A DNA stretch of 64,000 nucleotides from Streptomyces sp. WM6378 (GCF_001279695.1 NZ_LGDD01000339.1:124001-188000); one strand, 5' to 3'. Counted from the stretch's first letter, positions 1-8,990 are shown. Translations and numbers: made by a program. The notes: generated from the sequence alone by a model not told the origin.

Positions 1-1
1 G

Positions 2-82
2 GGCTCCGGCCACAAGACGACCCAGTTCGTACGGACGCCTGCCGGCTGGAAGATGAGCTCACTGTCCTGGGACGACGAGTAG
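2..82 (+). CDS. C-terminal end of a SnoaL/DUF4440-like (NTF2-fold) protein, truncated by the window edge
   Basis: Only the last 26 codons are in the window, ending at a TAG. The tail reads GHKTTQFVRTPAGWKMSSLS followed by WDDE. The pattern T-Q-F-V-R-T...G-W-K-M-S...W-D-D-E is typical of the last two beta strands of small NTF2-fold (SnoaL/DUF4440) proteins, which are often uncharacterised cyclases, isomerases or binding proteins. The rest lies upstream, so function cannot be stated. No clear hairpin terminator follows. Confidence 0.55.
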   Translation, partial: GSGHKTTQFVRTPAGWKMSSLSWDDE

Positions 83-422
83 GGCCCTCGCTCCCTACCC
101 CCGCGCACGCCATACCTCAACGAGCGGACGCCGCACGGGACTTCGTCGCGTCCGAAGGTGTGGTGTTGCGCGGGCGGTCTGGAGAGATCGAATATTCCCG
201 ACACATAACGACTCAATAACGGGACTAGTCCAAACTTCAGCACCTGTTAGAACACTGGAAAGACAACTCGCGACCCGTGGCCACCCGGCGGCGCCAGGCT
301 CAAGCCGAGCCGGGCGGCCCTCCGGACGTACGACTCCGCACCCGCACCGCCTCGCCAAGTCACCTCCCCAGCAAGGCAGTTCACCGAGCGTGGGTCAGCT
401 GCCCTCACCTCAAGGAGTGCCC
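83..422. other. 340-bp intergenic region before the phospholipase gene
   Basis: No convincing gene is seen here. The block around 190-260 is A+T-richer than its surroundings (AATATTCCC, CATAACG, CAATAACGG), as expected of a promoter region. A hexamer TAGAAC at about 248 could be a -10, but I find no good -35. One GTTCACC heptamer lies at about 379-385, matching half of a PHO-box repeat, without a second good unit. The segment probably holds the promoter of the downstream phospholipase. Confidence 0.4.
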
Positions 423-2474
423 GTGAGTCCCGTGTCCCGACGCAGATTCATCAGCATGGCGGCAGGCGCCACCGGCAGCGCCGCCGCGCTGTCCGCCCTG
501 CCGGACGCCCTCCAGCAGGCGCTGGCCGCGCCCGCCACGGCCGGTGGCAGCATCGGCGACATCCAGCACGTGGTCGTCTTCATGCAGGAGAACCGGGCCT
601 TCGACCACTATTACGGGTCCATGAAGGGCGTCCGGGGCTTCGCCGACCGCAACGCCATCAGCCTTCCCGGTGGCAAGTCCGCGTTCCACCAGCCGTACTC
701 CAACTCCGACGGCTACATCCTGCCGTTCCACATGGACACGGCCGCGACCAGCGCCATCTGCGCCGACGCGCCCGCGATGAGCTACCCGGTGGACACGGCG
801 ATCTGGAACAACGGCAAGTACGACGCCTGGAACACCGCGCGCACGCCCGGCCTCGGCATGGGCTACTTCAAGCGCGCGGACCTGCCGTTCTACTACGCGC
901 TCGCCGACGCGTTCACGGTCTGCGACCACTACTTCTGCTCGACGCTGACGCAGACCAACCCGAACCGGCTGCACCTGTTCACCGGCTCGAACGGCCTGTC
1001 CGTGGGCAAGAGCGCCGTCCTCGACAACACCGAGCCGTCCGCCGGGTTCACCTGGACCACGTACGCGGAGCGCCTGGAGGCGGCCGGGATCAGCTGGAAG
1101 GTCTACCAGCAGAGCGACAACTTCGACGACAACGCCCTGGCCTGGTTCGCCAACTTCAAGAACGCCAAGCCCGGTTCGCCCCTGCACGACAAGGGCATGG
1201 CTACCGTCCCGGACCTGGAGAGCGCCTTCAAGAAGGACATCGACGCGGGCACCCTGCCCCAGGTGTCGTGGATCATCGCGCCGGCCTCCCTGTCCGAGCA
1301 CGCCAACTACAAGCCCGCCTGGGGAGAGGACCTGTCGGCCCGGCTGCTCTCGGCGCTGGCCGCCAACCAGGACGTCTGGTCGAACACCGCCTTCATCCTC
1401 AACTACGACGAGAACGGCGGATTCTTCGACCACGTACCGCCGCCCGTCCCGCCCGCCTCGTCCAGCCAGGGCATCAGCTCCGTCGGCACGGCGGGCGAAA
1501 TCTCCGGCGGCAAGGCGATCGGCATGGGCCCGCGCGTCCCCCTGATCGTCGTCTCACCCTGGACGCGCGGAGGTTACGTCTGCTCCCAGGTCTTCGACCA
1601 CACCTCGGTGATCCGCTTCCTGGAGCAGCGCTTCGGTGTCCACGAGCCCAACATCAGCGCCTGGCGCCGGGCCGTGAGCGGCGACCTGACGTCGGCCTTC
1701 GGCTTCGGCACGGCCAACGCGTCCTGGCCGTCACTGCCCGACACCAGCGGGTACGTCTCCGGCGCCGACACCCAGTGCTCGACCCTGCCCGCGCCCAAGA
1801 TCCCCGCTCAGCAGTCCGTGCCCGTACAGGAGTCCGGGACGAAGCCGGCGCGGGCGCTGCCGTGGCAGCCGAACGCGAGCGGCAGGACCGACTGCGCGGG
1901 CGGCGAGTTCTGGATCGACATGACCAACACCGGCACCGCGGGCGTGACCTACTCCGTCCACCCCAACGCCCATCGCACCGACGGCCCCTGGCTGTACACG
2001 GTCGACGGCGGGGCCACGGTGTCGGACTACTGGGTCGCGGGCACCCCCACCGGCGCGTACGACCTGTCGCTGTACGGCCCCAACGGATTCCACCGCCGCT
2101 TCGCCGGCAACCGCGTCACGGCGTGCACCGGCACCGCCGCATCGGTGGAGGTCGCGGCCACCTACGACACGGCTCGTAGCGAGGTGCGCCTCGCCTTCAC
2201 CAACACCGGCGGGAGCGCGGCCACGGTGACGGTCACGGACAACGCGTACGCGACCGGCGGCCCCTGGACCTACTCCGTCCCGGCTCACACCACGGCCACC
2301 GCCCCGGTCACCGCGCCCTTCGCGACGGCGAGCGGCTGGTACGACCTGACGGCCACCGCCAACACCGCGGACGGCTTCCTGCGCCGCCTGGCCGGCCACA
2401 TCGAGACGGGCACCCCGAGCGTCACGGACCCGGCGATGTCGGCCGCCGCCACCGCCGCGGCCGCGACCGGCTGA
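423..2474 (+). CDS. Phosphocholine-type phospholipase C, Tat-exported
   Basis: Predicted secreted phospholipase C (683 aa) that would cleave phospholipid head groups outside the cell. Residues 5-9 (SRRRF) followed by a small hydrophobic stretch form a Tat signal. The phosphoesterase fold shows the ENRAFDHYYG motif (about 56-65), NYDENGGFFDHV (from about 327) and GMGPRVPLIVVSPW (from about 367), the metal- and phosphate-binding motifs of the acid-phosphatase/PLC superfamily. Two repeated beta-sandwich units of the DUF756 type fill about 480-660, as in non-haemolytic PLCs. I chose GTG 423 because AAGGAG (412-417) sits five bases upstream and the Arg pair then falls at the extreme N-terminus; an in-frame start at 390 lacks such a site. 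Likely phosphate scavenging; PhoP control is possible but not shown. Confidence 0.9.
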   Translation: MSPVSRRRFISMAAGATGSAAALSALPDALQQALAAPATAGGSIGDIQHVVVFMQENRAFDHYYGSMKGVRGFADRNAISLPGGKSAFHQPYSNSDGYILPFHMDTAATSAICADAPAMSYPVDTAIWNNGKYDAWNTARTPGLGMGYFKRADLPFYYALADAFTVCDHYFCSTLTQTNPNRLHLFTGSNGLSVGKSAVLDNTEPSAGFTWTTYAERLEAAGISWKVYQQSDNFDDNALAWFANFKNAKPGSPLHDKGMATVPDLESAFKKDIDAGTLPQVSWIIAPASLSEHANYKPAWGEDLSARLLSALAANQDVWSNTAFILNYDENGGFFDHVPPPVPPASSSQGISSVGTAGEISGGKAIGMGPRVPLIVVSPWTRGGYVCSQVFDHTSVIRFLEQRFGVHEPNISAWRRAVSGDLTSAFGFGTANASWPSLPDTSGYVSGADTQCSTLPAPKIPAQQSVPVQESGTKPARALPWQPNASGRTDCAGGEFWIDMTNTGTAGVTYSVHPNAHRTDGPWLYTVDGGATVSDYWVAGTPTGAYDLSLYGPNGFHRRFAGNRVTACTGTAASVEVAATYDTARSEVRLAFTNTGGSAATVTVTDNAYATGGPWTYSVPAHTTATAPVTAPFATASGWYDLTATANTADGFLRRLAGHIETGTPSVTDPAMSAAATAAAATG

Positions 2475-2790
2475 CCGGACGAAGGCCTCGGAGGCGGGGT
2501 GAGCCGGGGTGAGTCGGGATCTTTGCGCCGTCTCCGGCGACGAGCGGTACCGCACCGAACGGGCCCGCCGCCCGGGAAGGGAATTCGTTCCGCGACCGTG
2601 CCGTCTCAGCGGGAGCCTCTCGGCCGCCACGGCAATGAAAAGGTCAAGGGCTTGCCATCCAGGTCAAGATTCCCGCTCGTACGACATTCGGCCACGTTCC
2701 CCGGAATAGTCGCCTGGGGAAACGGGTTCAGCAGCACGTACCCCGCCCAGGTGCCGCCGCCGACCTCACCCCGCCTCCGGAGGCCCCGTA
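2475..2790. other. 316-bp intergenic region upstream of the MFS gene
   Basis: I see no supported gene. Short open frames starting at 2499 and 2509 lack protein-like composition. AGGTCAAG occurs twice, at about 2640 and 2661 (21 bp apart), a possible tandem operator for a regulator of the downstream transporter. No strong hairpin terminator for the phospholipase gene was recognised. Confidence 0.3.
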
Positions 2791-4527
2791 ATGTCCCAGC
2801 CGACGCCCCACCAGCAGGCCGAGCCTCGCGGCATACGCGGTGTCGTCCCCGTCCTCGCCTTCGCCGGCATCACGGTCGCGGTGATGCAGACGCTGCTGGT
2901 CCCGGTCATCAAGGACCTGCCGACGCTGCTCAGCACCTCGCCCTCCAATGCCACCTGGGTCATGACCTCGACCCTGCTCGCCGGCGCCGTGGCCACCCCG
3001 ATCATGGGGCGGCTCGGCGACCTGTACGGCAAGCGCCGCATGCTCCTGGCCAGCCTCGCCATCATGGTGGTCGGCTCGCTGATCGCCGGCTTCACCAGCC
3101 AGCTCCTCGTGATGATCGTCGGCCGCGCTCTGCAGGGCTTCGCCATGGGCGCCATCCCGCTCGGCATCGGCCTGATGCGGGACGAGCTGCCCCGCGAGAA
3201 GCTCGGCTCGGCGATGGCCCTGATGAGCTCCTCCATCGGCGTCGGCGGCGGGCTCGCCCTGCCGCTCGCGGCCCTGGTCGCCCAACACGCCGACTGGCAC
3301 GCCCTGTTCTTCGGCTCGGCGGGCCTTGGCGTGGTGGCGATGCTCCTCACCCTCCTCTTCGTGCCGGAGAGCAAGGTCAAGGCGGAGGGCACCTTCGACG
3401 TGGTCGGGGCGCTCGGCCTCTCCGCGGGCCTGGTCCTGCTGCTGCTTCCGATCACCAAGGGCAGCGACTGGGGCTGGGGATCGACCACCACGCTCGGCCT
3501 GCTCGGCGCGGCGCTGCTCGTTCTCGTCCTGTGGGGCGTGATGGAACTGCGCGTCAAGGCGCCGCTGGTGAACCTGCGCACCACCGCCCGGCGCGAGGTG
3601 CTGCTCACCAACCTCGCCTCGACGATGGTCGGCGTCGCCTTCTACGCGATCTCGCTCGTGCTGCCCCAGCTGCTCCAGCTGCCGAAGGCCACCGGGTACG
3701 GCCTCGGCCAGTCGATGGTCGTCGCCGGTCTCTGCGTCGCGCCGCTCGGCCTGACGATGATGCTGACCGCGCCGGTCTACGCGCGCCTCTCGGCCAAGTA
3801 CGGACCGAAGACCACCCTCATCCTCGGCATGCTGATCATCGCGATCGGGTACGGGGCGGGGCTCGGCCTGATGAACGCGGCCTGGCAGACCATCGTCATC
3901 TCGGTGGTCGTCGGCGCGGGCATAGGCCTCGCCTACTCCTCGCTCCCCGCGCTGATCATCGGCGCGGTCGACCCGTCAGAGACGGGCGCGGCCAACGGCC
4001 TCAACACCCTGATGCGCTCGATCGGTACGTCGGTGTCGAGCGCCGTCATCGGCATGGTGCTCGCGAACACCGCGCAGCCCTTCGGCCCGGTCCAGCTCCC
4101 GACCATGCACGGCTTCCGCGTCTCGTTCCTGATCGCCACGGCCGCGGTGGCGGGCGGGCTGCTGCTCGCCGTCTTCCTGCCCAAGGGCCGCCCGGCCACG
4201 AAGCCGCAGCTGCGGGCCAGCAGCGAGGAGGACGCCGTCCTGGAGCACGCCACGGAGGTCCTTGCCGCGTTCCACGGCCGGGTGGTCGCCGCGTCCGGCG
4301 CGCCCGTGCCACACGCCAAGGTCACCCTGATCGACCACGCGGGCCGCCAGGCGGGTTCGGCTCACACCGACGAGACCGGCCGGTACGCGGTGCCGGTCCC
4401 GCGGGGCGGCGCGTACGTCCTGGCCGCAACCGCCGCGGGCCACGCGCCGCTGGCTTCATCGGCCACGCACCACGGGGGCGAGGGCCGGGTGACGGTGGAC
4501 CTGGCACTGCCCGTGCCGGTCCAGTAG
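2791..4527 (+). CDS. MFS drug-type exporter with a C-terminal carboxypeptidase-regulatory-like domain
   Basis: 578-aa proton-driven exporter of the DHA2 type. I count 14 hydrophobic segments between residues about 10 and 465. The inter-helix motif GRLGDLYGKRR follows TMS 2 and LMRDELPREKLGSA precedes TMS 5, both MFS signatures. From about residue 485 (after a charged linker EEDAVLEHATEV) comes an extra soluble beta domain: FHGRVVAASGAPVPHAKVTL, then HTDETGRYAVPVPRGGAYVL, the pattern of a carboxypeptidase-D regulatory-like (transthyretin-fold) unit. This transporter-plus-beta-domain fusion is unusual compared with plain DHA2 pumps. The substrate is unknown. No regulator gene is adjacent; the neighbour on the right is convergent. 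Confidence 0.85.
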   Translation: MSQPTPHQQAEPRGIRGVVPVLAFAGITVAVMQTLLVPVIKDLPTLLSTSPSNATWVMTSTLLAGAVATPIMGRLGDLYGKRRMLLASLAIMVVGSLIAGFTSQLLVMIVGRALQGFAMGAIPLGIGLMRDELPREKLGSAMALMSSSIGVGGGLALPLAALVAQHADWHALFFGSAGLGVVAMLLTLLFVPESKVKAEGTFDVVGALGLSAGLVLLLLPITKGSDWGWGSTTTLGLLGAALLVLVLWGVMELRVKAPLVNLRTTARREVLLTNLASTMVGVAFYAISLVLPQLLQLPKATGYGLGQSMVVAGLCVAPLGLTMMLTAPVYARLSAKYGPKTTLILGMLIIAIGYGAGLGLMNAAWQTIVISVVVGAGIGLAYSSLPALIIGAVDPSETGAANGLNTLMRSIGTSVSSAVIGMVLANTAQPFGPVQLPTMHGFRVSFLIATAAVAGGLLLAVFLPKGRPATKPQLRASSEEDAVLEHATEVLAAFHGRVVAASGAPVPHAKVTLIDHAGRQAGSAHTDETGRYAVPVPRGGAYVLAATAAGHAPLASSATHHGGEGRVTVDLALPVPVQ

Positions 4528-4756
4528 ACGGGGGCCGGCGCCCCCACTCCCCACCGGCCGCCCCACCCACCTGTGCCCCGCCCTGCTCCGGCGCCCCGTC
4601 CCCGGCCGCATTGCGCCGAACGCCGTTCGGGAACAGCGGTGTTCGGCACTCAGGCCGCCGGAGCGGTCGGGCTCGGTTGCGCGTGGAAGACGATCCCGCC
4701 GTGGCCGACACCCCGTCAAGAGATGGGCGCAAATCCAGTCTGAAAATTGCAGCAAG

Positions 4757-5293
4757 TTATTTACGAAGATCCTTGGCTGCGCCACGCGCATCGACCGGGT
4801 CCCCCTGAGCGCGCACGGCGCCCACGCACGGCTCGCGGAATTCCTCATGAACGACGTCCGCGTCCGGGAGACCGGGACCGACCGGGCCCCGGACTTGCTC
4901 CGCGCCCTCGGCCGGCGTCAGCTCGGCGATGATCTCGGTGCCGAGTGCGTAGGCCGGTACGCCCGCCGTGATCAGCGCGGTCTCGGCGACCCCGATGAGG
5001 TCGGGGATGCCGGCTCCGGCGTGGAGTGCGCCCCGGGCGTGGATCCGGGCGGGATGCGCCCGGCCGAGAGCGAGCAGCTGCCCGAAGTGGACCAGCTGCT
5101 GCACCCGGCCGCCCAGCGGACTGTCGGTCAGCACGATGTGCCGCAGTGCCGCGATCGCCTCCTCGGTGGGCAGCCGGTCGAAGTCCTGGGCAAGGCGCAG
5201 TCGCTCCTGCACACCGCCGGGAACGGCGCCCAGCGTGGAGCGGTAGCGGTCCCGTACGGCCTCGGCGCGGCGGGCGCAGTCGTCGTCCGTCAT
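4757..5293 (-). CDS. Carboxymuconolactone decarboxylase (CMD)-family protein
   Basis: 178 aa. The core from about 60 to 135 (ALRHIVLTDSPLGGRVQQLV, then ARIHARGALHAGA, then LIGVAETALITAGVPAYALG) follows the CMD/AhpD-like helical pattern, in which a protein cycles lactone or peroxidase chemistry. No CxxC pair is seen, so an AhpD-type thiol peroxidase role is unlikely. The ATG overlaps the stop of the upstream aldolase gene as ATGA (5290-5293), indicating translational coupling. The last 40 residues look less conserved and may be drifted. Likely the second gene of a MerR-controlled catabolic or stress operon; substrate unknown. Confidence 0.65.
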   Translation of the reverse strand: MTDDDCARRAEAVRDRYRSTLGAVPGGVQERLRLAQDFDRLPTEEAIAALRHIVLTDSPLGGRVQQLVHFGQLLALGRAHPARIHARGALHAGAGIPDLIGVAETALITAGVPAYALGTEIIAELTPAEGAEQVRGPVGPGLPDADVVHEEFREPCVGAVRAQGDPVDARGAAKDLRK

Positions 5294-5964
5294 GACGAAA
5301 CCCGCGCGATCGAGGCTCGCACGGCCTCCTGGGCGCCCGGGGGAAAGTCCACGCCGCCTCCGATCGCCGCCGCGGCGATCTCCGCCTCGGCGCTCTCCTC
5401 GATGGCCACCACGAGGTGAGCGGTGGCGGCCACATCCGGGCCGAACACCAGGAGGCCGTGGTTGGCCAGCAGGACGGCGGCCGTCGTCGCACGCCGCTCC
5501 AGGACCTCGGCCATGCCGCGCACCGACACGTCCGAACCGCGCGGCCCCCACGGAACCACCGGCACGTCCTCGGCCTGCCCGAAGCGCAGCATCGGCTCGG
5601 TCCGGCACGGCAGCGGCCGGTTGGCCACGGCGAAGGCGGTCGCGGCGGGCGAGTGGGTGTGGATGATCGCGCCCACGTGCGGGCGGGCCCGGTAGACGGT
5701 GCTGTGCATGGCGATGATCTCGGCGCTCACGGACTGCAGCTCGCCCTCGATGACCTGCCCGTCGAAACCAACGGTCGCGAGTTGCTCGGGCCGCAGCCCG
5801 CGGACGAACCCCGGCGTCAGCAGAAGCCGCTCCCCGTCCAGCCGGGCGCTCAGATTGGCGTGCCCGGAGTGGGACATCACCCCCGTCGCGAAAAGACTCT
5901 CGGCGGCCTCGACCAGCTGCCGCGCCCGCTCTTCCTTGACCATGTCTGCATCGGTATTGGCCAT
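5290..5964 (-). CDS. Class II aldolase/adducin-family protein
   Basis: 224 aa, the normal size for fuculose/ribulose-phosphate aldolase-like enzymes. Seen motifs: SHSGHANLSARL (about 30-41, phosphate-binding region), IIHTHSPAATAFA (the HTH pair of zinc ligands) and LLANHGLLVFG with the third zinc histidine. The reaction would be a retro-aldol cleavage or decarboxylation on a small sugar or hydroxy acid. It is the first gene of a two-gene unit, overlapping the CMD gene by four bases, and is divergent from a MerR regulator. An internal ATG at 5943 is an alternative start. Confidence 0.8.
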   Translation of the reverse strand: MANTDADMVKEERARQLVEAAESLFATGVMSHSGHANLSARLDGERLLLTPGFVRGLRPEQLATVGFDGQVIEGELQSVSAEIIAMHSTVYRARPHVGAIIHTHSPAATAFAVANRPLPCRTEPMLRFGQAEDVPVVPWGPRGSDVSVRGMAEVLERRATTAAVLLANHGLLVFGPDVAATAHLVVAIEESAEAEIAAAAIGGGVDFPPGAQEAVRASIARVSS

Positions 5965-6034
5965 GATCCATCTCCCAGATCCGTTGCGGCGACCGCTGGT
6001 GGTTCGCCGCTGTCCACGTGCGAACCACTCTTCA

Positions 6035-6054
6035 ACTTGAACTAAGGTTTAAGT
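6035..6054. promoter_or_regulatory. MerR operator and divergent promoter
   Basis: ACTTGAAC-taag-GTTTAAGT is an 8-bp inverted repeat with one mismatch and a 4-bp spacer. On the minus strand it lies between a TTGACT -35 (6053-6058) and an AAGAGT -10-like hexamer with a 19-bp spacer, the stretched spacing typical of MerR-activated promoters. It is thus well placed to control the class II aldolase operon, and possibly merR itself. Confidence 0.65.
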
Positions 6055-6082
6055 CAAATGCGGCCGGGACGAGGAGCGCGAC

Positions 6083-6475
6083 ATGCGGATGACGATCGGG
6101 CAACTCTCCGAACTGACCGGCGTTCCGGCCTCGGCGATCCGGTACTGGGAACGCCACGGCCTGCTGCCCGCCCCCGAACGGCAGGGCGGCCAGCGGCGCT
6201 ACGTCCCGGAGGACGCCGAGCGGATCAAGGTGCTGCGCAAGTGCCAGCAGGCGGGGCTGACCCTGGTCGAGATCGGCGAGCTCCAGCAGGACCAGCCGCG
6301 CAGACAGGCGATGATGCGGGCCAAGGTCATCGAAATCGAGCAACGCATGCTCGACCTGGACCACGCCCACCAGCTCCTGACCCATGCCCTTCAGTGCAGC
6401 GAGGAGGACATCGTCAAGTGCCCCAAGTTCCGCAAGCAGATGGCGACTTGGCGCACGACGAACCCCGAGGGGTGA
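6083..6475 (+). CDS. MerR-family transcriptional regulator
   Basis: 130 aa. The N-terminus (MTIGQLSELTGVPASAIRYW, then ERHGLLPAPERQGGQRRYVP) is a textbook MerR winged helix, followed by a coiled-coil segment (about 75-105). The C-terminus has two cysteines (LQCSEEDIVKCPKF) about eight residues apart, so metal or redox sensing is possible; a small-molecule sensor is equally possible. It is divergent from the class II aldolase/CMD operon and is probably its activator through the 6035-6054 repeat. An upstream in-frame start would lengthen it, but ATG 6083 gives the canonical start MRMTIGQL. Confidence 0.85.
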   Translation: MRMTIGQLSELTGVPASAIRYWERHGLLPAPERQGGQRRYVPEDAERIKVLRKCQQAGLTLVEIGELQQDQPRRQAMMRAKVIEIEQRMLDLDHAHQLLTHALQCSEEDIVKCPKFRKQMATWRTTNPEG

Positions 6476-6536
6476 ACAGCGTCACGGCGACAGTGGGGGC
6501 AGGTGCCGTGCCGGCGGCGGCGAGCCTCCACCCTCC

Positions 6537-7178
6537 TCAGGACTTCAGATAACGCAGCACCGCGAGCACGCGGCGGCTGTAACCCGCCGCCTGCGGCAGT
6601 TCCAGCTTGTCGAAGATCGCGTTGCTGTGCTTCTCGACGGCACTCTGCGACACATGAAGCCGGTCGGCGATCGAGGCGTTGGTGTGACCCTGTGCCATGT
6701 GGGCGAGGACGGCGAGCTCGCGGGCGGTGAGGCGTTCCAAGGAGTCGAAGTGGCTTGTGCGGGCGAGGAGTTGGCGCACCATCTCGGGGTCGAACGCCGC
6801 GCCTCCCGACCGTACGCGCTCCAACGCGTCCAAGAACTCCTCCACCCGCGCCACCCTGTCCTTGAGCAGGTAGCCGATGCCCTGCGGGTCCGAGGACAGC
6901 AACTGGGTGGCGTAACGCTTCTCGACGTACTGCGACAGGACCAGGACCCCTACCCGTGGATGGTCGCGCCTGATGGTCAGCGCGGCTCGCAGGCCCTCGT
7001 CGGTGTGGGTCGGCGGCATGCGTACGTCGACCACGACGACGTCCGGCGGCGCGGCGGACACCGCCGCCAGCAGTGCGGACGCGTCCCCCGTGGCCACCAC
7101 CTCGTGGCCCTCCTCCGCAAGGAGCCGGACCAGCCCCTCGCGCAGCAGGGTGGAGTCCTCCGCGAGTATCACGCGCAC
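6537..7178 (-). CDS. NarL/LuxR-type response regulator
   Basis: 213 aa, starting at GTG 7178 (VRVILAEDS). Receiver domain 1-120 with acidic pair E7/D8 and phospho-acceptor D51 (VVVVDVRMPP); LuxR-type HTH from about 145 (LTARELAVLAHMAQGHTNAS). It overlaps the kinase gene by ten bases, so the two are translationally coupled and form a cognate pair. The regulon is unknown; resistance or envelope genes nearby are candidates. Confidence 0.9.
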   Translation of the reverse strand: MRVILAEDSTLLREGLVRLLAEEGHEVVATGDASALLAAVSAAPPDVVVVDVRMPPTHTDEGLRAALTIRRDHPRVGVLVLSQYVEKRYATQLLSSDPQGIGYLLKDRVARVEEFLDALERVRSGGAAFDPEMVRQLLARTSHFDSLERLTARELAVLAHMAQGHTNASIADRLHVSQSAVEKHSNAIFDKLELPQAAGYSRRVLAVLRYLKS

Positions 7179-8347
7179 GGCAGCTCCGCCTCCACGAGGG
7201 TCGGGCCACCGGGCGGGCTCAGCACCCTGAAACGGCCGTCGAGCGCGGCTGTCCGACGGGCCAGGCCGGCCAGTCCGCCGCCGCCCGCATCGGCGCCGCC
7301 CACCCCGTCGTCGGTGATGCGCACGCTGAGCACTGGGCCGGATTCCGTCTCCACGACTGCCACTTGGACGTCTATGCGGGTGGCCCCGGCATGTTTGGCG
7401 GCGTTGGTGACGGCCTCGCGGACCGTGAAGTAGGCGGCGGTCTCGATCCGGGGTGCCGGGCGGGCGGCGAGAGCACACCGCACCCGTACCGGTAGGGCCG
7501 AACGCTCAGCCACCGTCGCCAGCGCCTCCTCCAGGCCCAGATCGTCCAAGTGGGCCGGGTACACCCGCCAGGCGACCTGGCGCAGTTCGTCCAGCGCCCG
7601 CTGCGATTCCTCGTGGGCCTGTGCGTAGAGCTCCTCCGAGCCGCTGCGCCGGGCGCGGCCGAGCAGCATCGCCAGGGCGACCAGGCGTTGTTGGAGCCCG
7701 TCGTGCAGGTCCCGTTCGATGCGGCGGCGCTCGGCGTCCACGGCCTCGACGATCCCGGCGCGGCTCGCCGACAAGTGGGCGATCCGACGCCGCATCAGCT
7801 CGCGCTCGCTCAGGCCGAGGAATCGGCGGACCAGTGCGCGCTCCAGGGCGACCACGGCCGCGAGGCCGACCACGTCGAGGAAGAGCGCGAGCGTTCCCAC
7901 TGTGAGCAGGTAGGTGACGACCGGCCAGGTCGCAGCGATCCCGTCCGGCTTCTCGCCCCGGAGCCAGCCGGTCAGCACTTGAGTGGTCGTCGCGGCGCCG
8001 AAGCCGAGGACGGTGAGGGCTCCGCCGCCCAGCAGACCGACGGGGCAGCGGCTCGCGAGGTAGCGCAGGGCGCGCCCCGCCGTGAACTCCCCGGCGCCGT
8101 CGCCGCCCAGGAACACCGCCGCCCTCAGGCGTTCGATACGGGCCAGCCGCAGAGCGGAGCCGGGGAGCGCCTGGGGAAGCGGACGGCCGTGGCGCAGGGC
8201 CAGCACCGGGGCAGCCAGCACCAGGAAGACCATCTCGACCAGGGCGGACAGCGTGCCAAGGACCAACCCGGCCACCGACCGGACGACGCTTCCCGTGACA
8301 CCCCGCGCAGTCCATCTCCCCATGGTCGGCGAGATTAGACGGGTCAT
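7169..8347 (-). CDS. Sensor histidine kinase (HisKA_3 type)
   Basis: 392 aa. Four hydrophobic segments in 20-170 form a Streptomyces-type membrane sensor domain. The dimerisation and phospho-acceptor motif is AERRRIERDLHDGLQQR with H215. The HATPase part carries the N box (REAVTNAAKHAG) and the G motif (ITDDGVGGADAGGGGLAGL). The ATG overlaps the stop of the upstream dedA-like gene as ATGA (8344-8347), which fixes the start and makes the unit dedA, kinase, regulator. Signal unknown; an envelope or membrane-state signal would fit its DedA neighbour. Confidence 0.9.
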   Translation of the reverse strand: MTRLISPTMGRWTARGVTGSVVRSVAGLVLGTLSALVEMVFLVLAAPVLALRHGRPLPQALPGSALRLARIERLRAAVFLGGDGAGEFTAGRALRYLASRCPVGLLGGGALTVLGFGAATTTQVLTGWLRGEKPDGIAATWPVVTYLLTVGTLALFLDVVGLAAVVALERALVRRFLGLSERELMRRRIAHLSASRAGIVEAVDAERRRIERDLHDGLQQRLVALAMLLGRARRSGSEELYAQAHEESQRALDELRQVAWRVYPAHLDDLGLEEALATVAERSALPVRVRCALAARPAPRIETAAYFTVREAVTNAAKHAGATRIDVQVAVVETESGPVLSVRITDDGVGGADAGGGGLAGLARRTAALDGRFRVLSPPGGPTLVEAELPCA

Positions 8348-8990
8348 GCGCCGTGCCGGCCCCTGGAGCGTGGCAGCCGGGAGACCACGAAGTAACCGAC
8401 CAGCAGCACGATGGCTGCCCCCACCCCCTTCGACACGATGCCGCCGTAGTCCTCGACCAGCCGCCAGTTGTCACCCAGCCAGAACCCAGCCATGACGAAC
8501 ACGGTGTTCCAGACGAGGCTGCCCAGGGCGGTCAGGCCGACGAAGACCGTCAGCGGCATGCGCTCGATGCCGGCCGGAATGGAGATCAGGCTCCGGAACA
8601 CCGGCACCATGCGCGCGAAGAACACCGTCTTGGCACCGTGCCGCGCGAACCACGCCTCGGCCCTGTCGATCTCGTGCGCCTGGACGAGAGGGATTCTCTC
8701 CGCGATCCGCCGGTGCGGTCGCGGCCCAGTGCCGCGCCAGCGAAGTAGACGAGCAGGGAGCCGACCACCGACCCGATCGTGGTCCACACGATGACGGCCA
8801 CCGGACTCGTCCGGCCCTGTCCCGCTGTGAACCCCGCCACCGGCAGGATGACCTCACTCGGGACGAAGGGCAGCACCGTGTCCACTGCGTTGGTCAGGCC
8901 GGCGCCCGGCGCACCCAGCAACTCCATGATGTGAACGGCCCATGCGGCGATCCCACCAGTCGGCTCTGCTCCACTGCTCGCTGCAATCAT
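8344..8990 (-). pseudogene. DedA-family membrane protein, interrupted by a single-base frameshift
   Basis: The first half (MELLGAPGAGLTNAVDTVLP ... GSLLVYFAGAALGRDR) is in one frame from ATG 8990. The second half (RIAERIPLVQAHEIDRAEAW ... FRSLISIPAGIERMPL ... SLVWNTVFVMAGFWLG) is in another. Restoring one base near 8709-8714 gives a continuous DedA protein, so one base is missing, from either sequencing error or real mutation. DedA proteins are polytopic lipid-scramblase-type membrane proteins. The R-x-x-I-S-x-P-A-G signature of the family is intact in the second half, which suggests the lesion is recent or artefactual. The stop overlaps the kinase start. Confidence 0.8.

Noticed and set aside
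378..410. Possible PHO box before the phospholipase gene
   Set aside because: Only one GTTCACC unit is good; the expected second 11-bp repeat is not present at the right spacing.
2509..2709. Small gene between the phospholipase and MFS genes
   Set aside because: No ribosome binding site and random-looking composition.
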